Of a DNA stretch of 8,411 bases, positions 1 to 6,028 are shown piece after piece. The DNA lies in assembly GCA_900551335.1 (NCBI GenBank), contig URVO01000051.1, positions 1 through 8,411 on the forward strand, read 5' to 3'. This DNA comes from an uncultured Phascolarctobacterium sp. (GTDB lineage Bacteria; Bacillota; Negativicutes; Acidaminococcales; Acidaminococcaceae). Each line of letters begins with the position of its first letter. Positions within the stretch are counted from its first letter, which is position 1. Both the position numbers and the translations under genes were made by a program. Below the pieces are notes generated by a model. That model saw only the letters and a list, made by a program, of their open reading frames with translations. It was not told the origin of the DNA and searched no databases.

Positions 1-1989
1 GTGCAAAAGATAGGTGTTTTTGTTTGTTGGTGTGGCAGCAACATCGCCGGCACGGTAGATGTTGCCCAGGTGGTTGAGGCAGTACGCCAGATTCCGGACG
101 TTGCCTATGCCATTGATTATAAATATATGTGCTCGGAGCAGGGGCAGGAGCTGATTCGCAAGGCTGTAGCAGATTATAAGCTGGACAGACTTGTTGTGTG
201 CAGCTGCTCGCCGCGTATGCACGAGGCAACCTTCCGCAAATGTGCGGAGGGTGTGGGAATCAATCCCTACATGGTGGAGATTGCCAATATCCGTGAGCAG
301 TGCTCCTGGGTATTGAAGGATAAGGAAGAAGCGACAGCGAAGGCGATTAAATTGGCCAAGGCCGCTATCGCTAAGGTGCGCTTCAACGGAGCGCTGAAGC
401 CCGGCGAAAGCCAGGTGGTGAAGCGTGCGCTGGTTATCGGCGGCGGTATCGCGGGCATTCAGACGGCACTGGATATCGCAGAGGCCGGCTATAAGGTAGA
501 CATTGTGGAGAAGGAGCCGACGATTGGCGGCCGTATGGCACAGCTCGATAAAACCTTCCCGACGCTCGACTGCTCAGCCTGCATTCTGACACCGAAGATG
601 GTGGATGCGGCTAATCATGAAAATATCACGCTCTATACCTATAGCGAGGTGGACAGCGTGAGCGGCTTCGTGGGCAATTTTGACGTGACGATTCGCAAAA
701 AGGCACGCAGCGTGAAGGCTGATATGTGCAGCGGCTGCGGCATCTGCACGGAAAAATGTCCGTCCCGCAAAACGCCGAGCGAGTTCGATATGGGCTTGAA
801 GAATCGCGGTGCAATTTATATTCCCTTTGCGCAGGCGATTCCCAAGGTTCCTGTTATCGACCGCGAGGCCTGCATCAAGTTCAAGACAGGCAAATGCGGT
901 ATCTGCTCGAAGGTCTGCCCGGCCGGAGCGATTGATTATACGCAGCAGGACGAGCTGATTACAGAAAAATATGGTGCCATCGTATTGGCAACAGGCTTCG
1001 AAACAATGCCGCTCGACAAGTTTGGCGAGTATGGCTACGGCGCCAGCAAGGACGTTATCACCTCGCTGGAGCTGGAGCGCCTGACGAATGCGGCGGGACC
1101 GACCGAAGGTCATCTTGTATGTCCGTCGACGGGCAAGGAGCCGAAAAAGGTTATCATCGTTTCCTGCGTCGGCTCGCGTGATGTGAGCGGCCGCGGCAAG
1201 AGCTATTGCAGCAAAATCTGCTGTATGTATAATGCCAAGCATGCGATGTATATCCGCGAAAAATATCCCGATGTTGATGTAACTGTATTCTATATAGATG
1301 TGCGCACTCCGGGCAAGGGCTTTGACGAGTTCCAGCGCCGTGCTGTAGAGGAATACGGCGTGCATTATGTACGTGGTCAGGTGGGAAAGGTTGTTGTCGA
1401 CGGCGACGGAAAGCTGACCGTTTTCGCCAGCGATTTGAACAGCGGTCGTCACCTGATGCTGAATCCTGATTTGGTGGTGCTGGCGACAGCTGTACAGCCT
1501 TCGCCTGATGCGCGTAAGCTGGCAACAATGCTGACGGCAAGCATCGACAATGACGATTTTTATGTAGAGGCGCATCCGAAGCTGCGTCCGGTAGAAAGCC
1601 CGACGGCAGGCATCTTCCTGAGCGGCGTGTGCCAAGGTCCGAAGGATATTCCGGAGACTGTTTCGCAGGCCGGTGCGGCGGCTGTAAAGGTTGTCGGCCT
1701 GCTGGCGAAGGACAAGCTGCTGACGAACCCCTGCACTGCACAGTGCGATACGAGCATTTGCAGCGGCTGTCTGGCTTGCACGCATGTCTGCCCCTACGGC
1801 GCGATTACCGGCGAGAGCAAGCAGGTTATTACGAAGCTTGGCGTGCGCGAAACGCGTACTGTTGCCGTTGTTAATCAGGCGCTGTGCCAAGGCTGCGGTG
1901 CCTGCACGGTAGCCTGCCCCTGCGGAGCTATGGACTTGCAGGGCTTTACTAATCAACAAATTCTGGCAGAGGTGGATGCATTATGCTAG
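1..1989 (+). CDS. hdrA: HdrA: FAD- and multi-[4Fe-4S]-containing heterodisulfide reductase A-type electron-transfer subunit
   Basis: 662 aa, the usual size for full-length HdrA. HdrA is the flavin hub of cytoplasmic electron-transfer complexes and is the bifurcating subunit in methanogen MvhADG-HdrABC. Visible in order: an N-terminal HdrA domain with Cys at 9, 11, 44, 67 and 69; a Rossmann FAD motif GGGIAG at 147–152 in a thioredoxin-reductase-like fold; an inserted ferredoxin domain with C243/C246/C249/C253 and C291/C299/C302/C306; the rest of the flavin domain, including SCVGSRD at 388–394 and a Cys-rich stretch at 403–408; and a C-terminal ferredoxin domain with C587/C590/C593/C597 and C629/C632/C635/C639. 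The start is GTG at base 1. The N-terminus matches the family start, but its ribosome binding site lies outside the window. The end overlaps the next gene by 7 bases. No HdrB or HdrC gene follows. Function as an Flx/Frd partner is inferred from context. Confidence 0.95.
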   Translation: MQKIGVFVCWCGSNIAGTVDVAQVVEAVRQIPDVAYAIDYKYMCSEQGQELIRKAVADYKLDRLVVCSCSPRMHEATFRKCAEGVGINPYMVEIANIREQCSWVLKDKEEATAKAIKLAKAAIAKVRFNGALKPGESQVVKRALVIGGGIAGIQTALDIAEAGYKVDIVEKEPTIGGRMAQLDKTFPTLDCSACILTPKMVDAANHENITLYTYSEVDSVSGFVGNFDVTIRKKARSVKADMCSGCGICTEKCPSRKTPSEFDMGLKNRGAIYIPFAQAIPKVPVIDREACIKFKTGKCGICSKVCPAGAIDYTQQDELITEKYGAIVLATGFETMPLDKFGEYGYGASKDVITSLELERLTNAAGPTEGHLVCPSTGKEPKKVIIVSCVGSRDVSGRGKSYCSKICCMYNAKHAMYIREKYPDVDVTVFYIDVRTPGKGFDEFQRRAVEEYGVHYVRGQVGKVVVDGDGKLTVFASDLNSGRHLMLNPDLVVLATAVQPSPDARKLATMLTASIDNDDFYVEAHPKLRPVESPTAGIFLSGVCQGPKDIPETVSQAGAAAVKVVGLLAKDKLLTNPCTAQCDTSICSGCLACTHVCPYGAITGESKQVITKLGVRETRTVAVVNQALCQGCGACTVACPCGAMDLQGFTNQQILAEVDALC

Positions 1990-2420
1990 AGAAGAAGCAA
2001 TTTGAACCGAAAATCGTGGCGTTCTGCTGCAACTGGTGCAGCTATGCCGGAGCGGACGGCGCCGGAACGGCACGCAAGCAGTATCCTGCTAATATAAAGA
2101 TTATCAAGGTTCCCTGCTCCTGCAGGGTGAATCCGCTGTTTATCCTGCGTGCCTTTCAGCGTGGTGCAGACGGCGTTATCATGTGCGGCTGCCATCCCGG
2201 TGACTGCCATTATTCGACAGGCAATTATTATGCACGCCGTCGCATGACGCTGCTGCTCAGCATGCTTGATTATCTGGGCGTGGCCGGCGAACGCTTCCGC
2301 GTGGAATGGGTTAGTGCGGCTGAGGGCGCACGCTTTGCGCAGGTTATGAATGATTTTGCCGAGCATATTGCGGCATTAGGTGAGAATGTAAAGTTGAGGG
2401 ATTTGCGATGCAAAAAATAG
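1983..2420 (+). CDS. mvhD: MvhD/FlxD-type [2Fe-2S] linker protein (hydrogenase iron-sulfur subunit family)
   Basis: 145 aa, typical of the MvhD/FlxD family (about 140 aa). In known complexes this small [2Fe-2S] protein joins the electron-input module (hydrogenase, formate dehydrogenase or Flx) to HdrA. The family's cysteine pattern is visible: FCCNWC at 14–19, PCSC at 44–47, MCGCHPGDC at 67–75. The conserved C-terminal SAAEG segment (111–115) is also present. C47 sits where I recall many relatives having Gly, so there may be one cysteine more than usual. The ATG at 1983 lies inside the hdrA stop region and is preceded by AGAGGTGG (1968–1975) with a 7-base spacer. It overlaps the next gene by 13 bases. 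Adjacency to HdrA and to NAD(P)H-oxidising Flx proteins supports the FlxD role. Confidence 0.93.
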   Translation: MLEKKQFEPKIVAFCCNWCSYAGADGAGTARKQYPANIKIIKVPCSCRVNPLFILRAFQRGADGVIMCGCHPGDCHYSTGNYYARRRMTLLLSMLDYLGVAGERFRVEWVSAAEGARFAQVMNDFAEHIAALGENVKLRDLRCKK

Positions 2421-3397
2421 AAAAGCTGCTGCAAAAGCGTGCAGCTGAGCTGCTGGCAGAGGGCACGGTGGAGCGTGTGCTGGCATGGCAGGCTGGCGAA
2501 TTCTTTTACGATAATGCGCCTGCTGCCGTAAGCAGTGCGGACGAGTGCGAAAAGCTTGTCTATAACGAGTTCTGCCCTGCCAATCTCTGCAAATATTTAA
2601 TTGAAACAAGTCATGCAGGCAAGAAGACGGCTGTTTTCCTGAAGCCCTGCGATACCTATGGCGTGAACCAGCTGCTCAAGGATAACCGCATTAAGCGTGA
2701 GCTTGTTTATGCAGTCGGTACGCCGTGCGGCGGTATGCTGGATATCAAAAAGATTAAGGCTGCCGGAGCTAAGGGCATTATCAGCGTGAGCGTGGACGGC
2801 GACGAGGTTGTTGTGAGCACTGCCTATGGTGAAAAACGCTTGGCGAAGGCTGACGTGCTGCTGAACAAATGCATGATGTGCAAGGGCGCTGCTTATAAAA
2901 TTGCGGACGAGGAGCTGGGCGAGCCGCTGTCTGTGCCGCAGTTTACCGGCGATAAGTTCGCCAAGGTTAAGGAGATTGAAGCGATGAGCGCAGAGGAGCG
3001 CTTTGCCTTCTGGCAGAGCGAGCTGTCGAAGTGCATCCGCTGCAATGCCTGCCGCGATATTTGCCCGGCGTGCAGCTGTGAGCAGTGCATTTTTGATAAG
3101 CCGGACGCTCCCGTTGCCGGCAAAGCGTATGCGGACGAGGTGGAGGAGCAGCTGTATCATATCATCCGTGCGTTCCACGTTGCCGGACGCTGCACTGGCT
3201 GCGGCGAATGTGCGCGCGTTTGTCCGCAGGGAATCCATCTGGAGCTACTGAACATGAAGTTTATGAAGGATATTAACAGCTTTTTCGGTCAGTATCAGGC
3301 TGGCGCGGACAGCGAAACGCCGGCGCCGCAGGTCAGCTTCAAGCAAAATGACCCGGAGGCGAACAGTGCAGTAGAAGGGAGGGCGCAGCATGTATAA
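2408..3397 (+). CDS. flxC: FlxC-like 4Fe-4S dicluster protein with FrhB-like N-terminal region
   Basis: 329 aa. The N-terminal ~200 residues recall the coenzyme F420 hydrogenase/dehydrogenase beta-subunit group, with Cys in KPCD (81), TPCGG (107) and CMMC (155/158). A two-cluster ferredoxin domain follows: C209/C212/C215/C219-Pro, with extra Cys at 222, 224 and 227, then C262/C265/C268/C272-Pro. It should pass electrons between the FlxA/FlxB pair and MvhD/HdrA. The name rests on its position next to flxD and on its domain type; FlxC versus FlxB labelling is partly by gene order. The last ~35 residues look polar, unconserved and flexible. ATG at 2408 follows GAGG (2396–2399). It overlaps mvhD by 13 bases and the next gene by 8 bases, implying translational coupling. 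Confidence 0.85.
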   Translation: MQKIEKLLQKRAAELLAEGTVERVLAWQAGEFFYDNAPAAVSSADECEKLVYNEFCPANLCKYLIETSHAGKKTAVFLKPCDTYGVNQLLKDNRIKRELVYAVGTPCGGMLDIKKIKAAGAKGIISVSVDGDEVVVSTAYGEKRLAKADVLLNKCMMCKGAAYKIADEELGEPLSVPQFTGDKFAKVKEIEAMSAEERFAFWQSELSKCIRCNACRDICPACSCEQCIFDKPDAPVAGKAYADEVEEQLYHIIRAFHVAGRCTGCGECARVCPQGIHLELLNMKFMKDINSFFGQYQAGADSETPAPQVSFKQNDPEANSAVEGRAQHV

Positions 3398-4448
3398 GAT
3401 AGCGAAGGATAAGCTGTCTGCGTTATATGCAGCCTTGCAAAATATCGGCACGCTGCTGCTGCCCTGTGCAGACAAGGCCGGACGTGTCGACTTTGCGCAA
3501 TATCGCGAGGACGTGCAGCCGGCGCTGGAGACGCCGCTGACAAGCCGCAGTGCGAAGGACGTGTTCTTTCCGCAGGTAGAAAATCTGCTGACCTTTAAGA
3601 CGAGCGGCAAGGAGCTGGCCTTGGAGCAGAATATTCCGCCTGCCGGCACAACGATTGTTATGGGCGTGCGTGCCTGCGATGCGCGCAGCTTTAAAATTTT
3701 AGATAAGGTGTTTTTGAAAGCGCCTGTTGATACATATTATCAGGCACGCCGTGAAAGCTGCGTGCTCATCGGTTTGGGCTGCTCTGCTCCTGAGGAAACC
3801 TGCTTCTGCCATGCGTTTGGCATTGAGGCAGCGGCGCCGGAGACAGACGTGCAGACTTGGCTTGCCGGTGACGCTTTATATTGGCAGGCGACAACAGCAA
3901 AGGGCGAGGAGCTGACAGCGAAGCTGGCAGCGAGCGGCCTGCTGGTAGAGGCTGGCGTTGAAGGTGCACAGAAGGTACAAGAGCAGCAGGAGCAGACGCA
4001 GAAAATTTTAAGTGCTCTGCCGCTGCATAGCTTTAAGGTCAACGATGAGCTGACGAAGGATGAGCTGAAGGTTTTCCAAAGCAAGGCTTGGGAGCAGCTG
4101 TCGGCAGGCTGCCTGTCGTGCTGCACCTGCACCTATGTGTGCCCGACCTGTCACTGCTATGATATCCGCGATTATCAGGAGACAGAGGAGCGCACGCAGC
4201 GCTATCGCTGCTGGGACAGCTGCATGGCGAAGGATTTTACGCTGATGGCACATGGCAGTCCGCGCAAGACGAAGCTGGAGCGCTTCCGTCAGCGTTATAT
4301 GCATAAGCTGGTTTATTTCCCGGAGAACAATGAGGGCGAATATGCCTGCGTAGGCTGCGGGCGCTGCCTGCAAAAATGTCCGGTGCAGCTGAATATCGTG
4401 AAGGTTGCCAAGGCCTTAGAGAAAGCGGAGGTGAAGCAGGATGTGTAA
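3390..4448 (+). CDS. flxB: FlxB-like / AsrA-HydB-like 4Fe-4S dicluster protein
   Basis: 352 aa. It resembles the electron-carrier subunits paired with FAD/NAD(P)H proteins in anaerobic sulfite reductase (AsrA) and sulfhydrogenase (HydB). An N-terminal domain contains GVRACDARSF (92–101) and Cys pairs at 138/140. A C-terminal ferredoxin domain has C241/C244/C247/C251 followed by C254 and C256, and C320/C323/C326/C330-Pro. The RFRQRYMHKL segment (298–307) between the clusters is typical of this group as I recall it. A Gln/Glu-rich stretch (195–205) may be a short helical linker. It sits directly before the FlxA-type partner, as asrA sits before asrB. ATG at 3390 follows AAGGGAGGG (3375–3383). 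It overlaps the next gene by 8 bases. The substrate is not sulfite on this evidence: no siroheme subunit is present. Confidence 0.86.
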   Translation: MYKIAKDKLSALYAALQNIGTLLLPCADKAGRVDFAQYREDVQPALETPLTSRSAKDVFFPQVENLLTFKTSGKELALEQNIPPAGTTIVMGVRACDARSFKILDKVFLKAPVDTYYQARRESCVLIGLGCSAPEETCFCHAFGIEAAAPETDVQTWLAGDALYWQATTAKGEELTAKLAASGLLVEAGVEGAQKVQEQQEQTQKILSALPLHSFKVNDELTKDELKVFQSKAWEQLSAGCLSCCTCTYVCPTCHCYDIRDYQETEERTQRYRCWDSCMAKDFTLMAHGSPRKTKLERFRQRYMHKLVYFPENNEGEYACVGCGRCLQKCPVQLNIVKVAKALEKAEVKQDV

Positions 4449-5277
4449 TTGTCAGGATACCTTGATTCCGCAGATTGGCGTGGTAACCGATATCTGTACG
4501 GAAACGGCTGATGTGAAAACCTTCCGCGTGGAGAAAATCGGCGGCGGCAAGCTGTTTGAGCATCTGCCGGGACAATGCGCTATTCTTTCCGTTCCCGGCA
4601 AGGGCGAGGCGATTTTTTCTATAACCTCGTCACCGACGAACGAAAAATATATGGAGTTCAGCATTAAACGCTGCGGCTCGATTACGAACTTTTTGCATTT
4701 TGATATTGAGCCGGGCCAGCAGATTGCTGTGCGCGGGCCTTATGGCAATCATTTCCCCGTTGAGGATAAATTAAAGGGCAAGGACCTGCTCTTTATCGCG
4801 GGCGGCATTGGTCTGGCACCGTTGCGCAGCGTCATCAATTATATGCTGGATAAGCGTGAGGATTACGGCAGCATTGATATCGTCTATGGCGCACGCAGCA
4901 AGGAAGATTTTGTGCGCTATGATGAGCTGACCAATGTTTGGCCGGCGCAGAAGGATACGCGCGTGCATCTGACGATTGACCGTGAGCAGGAGGGCTGGAC
5001 GGGCAATGTCGGCTTTGTGCCGAATTTCCTGAAGGACCTGAAGTTTACGCCGGATAAGACGGTGCTGCTGTGCGGTCCGCCGATTATGATTAAGCTGTGT
5101 CTGGCGGCGCTGATTGAGATGGGCTTTGAGAAGAAGCAGGTTTATACGACGCTGGAGCTGCGCATGAAGTGCGGCGTGGGCAAGTGCGGCAGATGCAATA
5201 TCGGCAAGAAGTATGTGTGCAAGGATGGACCGGTATTTACTTGCGATGAGCTGGACGAGATGCCGGACGAGTATTAA
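4441..5277 (+). CDS. flxA: FlxA-like FAD/NAD(P)H-binding oxidoreductase subunit (AsrB/HydG/PyrK group)
   Basis: 278 aa ferredoxin-NADP reductase-fold protein, expected to take electrons from NAD(P)H. The FAD-binding barrel carries FSITSSP (59–65), in place of the common RxYS motif, and VRGPYG (97–102). The nucleotide domain has GGIGLAPL (121–128) and CGPP (211–214). The C-terminus has a [2Fe-2S] motif C244-x4-C249-x2-C252-x7-C260, as in PyrK and AsrB. Two further Cys lie at the extreme N-terminus (C2, C4). Start ATG at 4441 has a near-perfect GGAGGTGA (4427–4434) six bases upstream and overlaps flxB by 8 bases. In known flx clusters this subunit starts NADH oxidation, so it marks pyridine nucleotide as the likely donor for the whole complex. 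NADH versus NADPH cannot be decided by eye. Confidence 0.9.
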   Translation: MCNCQDTLIPQIGVVTDICTETADVKTFRVEKIGGGKLFEHLPGQCAILSVPGKGEAIFSITSSPTNEKYMEFSIKRCGSITNFLHFDIEPGQQIAVRGPYGNHFPVEDKLKGKDLLFIAGGIGLAPLRSVINYMLDKREDYGSIDIVYGARSKEDFVRYDELTNVWPAQKDTRVHLTIDREQEGWTGNVGFVPNFLKDLKFTPDKTVLLCGPPIMIKLCLAALIEMGFEKKQVYTTLELRMKCGVGKCGRCNIGKKYVCKDGPVFTCDELDEMPDEY

Positions 5278-5324
5278 TATGACAGGCAAGGAGCACGTCA
5301 TTAAATAATTTGGAGAAGAAATAT

Positions 5325-5330
5325 AAGGAG
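5325..5330 (+). promoter_or_regulatory. Ribosome binding site fixing the start of the FrdB-like gene
   Basis: AAGGAG at 5325–5330 lies 9 bases before ATG at 5340. The same frame is open back to a TTG at 5310, but that codon lacks a comparable site at the right distance and the extra ten residues are not part of the ferredoxin fold. ATG 5340 is therefore preferred. Confidence 0.8.
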
Positions 5331-5339
5331 CAAAAACAT

Positions 5340-6014
5340 ATGGAACAAATGGTAACTGTCTATCTGCTGGGCAAAAAGTACAGCGTCCCGGCAACCCTGA
5401 CCATTATGGATGCCATGGAATATGCAGGCTTTAAGCTGATTCGCGGCTGTGGCTGCCGCAGCGGTTTTTGCGGTGCCTGCGCTGTTATTTATCGTTTGCA
5501 GGGCAGCACGGAGCTGAAGGTTGTGCTTTCCTGCCAGACGAAGGTGGAGGATGGCATGTGCGTGGGCAAGATTGATTCCTTCCCGCTCAACAAGCGCACC
5601 TTTAATATTGAAGAGATTAAGGCGAGCGATAATATTGTCGGTCAGCTTTATCCGGAGATTTTTAGCTGCATTGGCTGCAACGCCTGCACTAAGGGCTGTC
5701 CGCAGGGCCTGAATGTTATGCAATATATTGCTTATGCTCAGCGCGGCGAGTATGAAAAGGCAGCGCACGCTTCGTTCGATTGCGTGGGCTGCAACATCTG
5801 TGCATCTCGCTGTCCGGCGCAAATCAGTCATAGCGCTGTCGGCCTTTTGTGCCGTCGCCTGACGGGTAAATATATTGCGCCGAAGTGCGAGCATCTGGCT
5901 CAGCGTGTGGCGGAAATCGAGAATGGCGATTATGTAACGCTGCTGGAAAAGCTGAAAAAGATGCCTTTGGACGAAATCAAAGACCTGTATAATAAGCGTG
6001 AGATTGAAAAATAA
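5340..6014 (+). CDS. FrdB/SdhB-like iron-sulfur subunit with one [2Fe-2S] and two [4Fe-4S] motifs, no CCG domain
   Basis: 224 aa from the chosen ATG. The N-terminal plant-type ferredoxin domain has C37, C39, C44, C47 and C65 for a [2Fe-2S] cluster. The C-terminal helical ferredoxin domain has C110/C113/C116/C120-Pro and C148/C151/C154/C158-Pro. Classical SdhB/FrdB replaces the second Cys of its last motif and holds [3Fe-4S] next to the quinone. Here both motifs are complete, so two [4Fe-4S] clusters are expected, as in HdrC and the N-terminal part of methanogen TfrB. The C-terminal CCG domain of TfrB is absent, and the last ~65 residues are helical and charged. It should wire HdrA to the following flavoprotein. 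It is separated from flxA by 62 bases with no clear terminator. It could equally be called HdrC-like; its place before an FrdA-type gene favours the FrdB role. Confidence 0.88.
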   Translation: MEQMVTVYLLGKKYSVPATLTIMDAMEYAGFKLIRGCGCRSGFCGACAVIYRLQGSTELKVVLSCQTKVEDGMCVGKIDSFPLNKRTFNIEEIKASDNIVGQLYPEIFSCIGCNACTKGCPQGLNVMQYIAYAQRGEYEKAAHASFDCVGCNICASRCPAQISHSAVGLLCRRLTGKYIAPKCEHLAQRVAEIENGDYVTLLEKLKKMPLDEIKDLYNKREIEK

Positions 6015-6020
6015 GGAGGT
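6013..6020 (+). promoter_or_regulatory. Strong Shine-Dalgarno for the GTG-initiated FrdA-like gene
   Basis: AAGGAGGT overlaps the TAA stop of the preceding gene and lies 8 bases before GTG at 6029. It supports the non-ATG start and hence the long N-terminal extension of the flavoprotein. Confidence 0.8.
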
Positions 6021-6028
6021 GCAGAAAG

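Noticed and set aside
574..1959. Long open frame on the minus strand opposite hdrA (461 codons)
   Set aside because: It is antisense to a certain HdrA gene, lacks recognisable motifs and is rich in Ala/Arg/His/Gln as expected from mirrored codon bias.
3390..5277. Anaerobic sulfite reductase (AsrAB) identity for genes 4 and 5
   Set aside because: The pair resembles AsrA/AsrB, but no siroheme AsrC follows and the MvhD–HdrA neighbours fit Flx better.
5279..5301. Five-base inverted repeat ATGAC/GTCAT as a terminator or operator between flxA and the FrdB-like gene
   Set aside because: Stem too short and not followed by a T-tract; transcription probably reads through.
5279..5308. Nine-codon ORF in the gap between flxA and the FrdB-like gene
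   Set aside because: No ribosome binding site and no features; too short to support as a leader peptide.
5310..5339. TTG start adding ten residues to the FrdB-like protein
   Set aside because: No suitable ribosome binding site; AAGGAG at 5325–5330 is correctly placed for ATG 5340.
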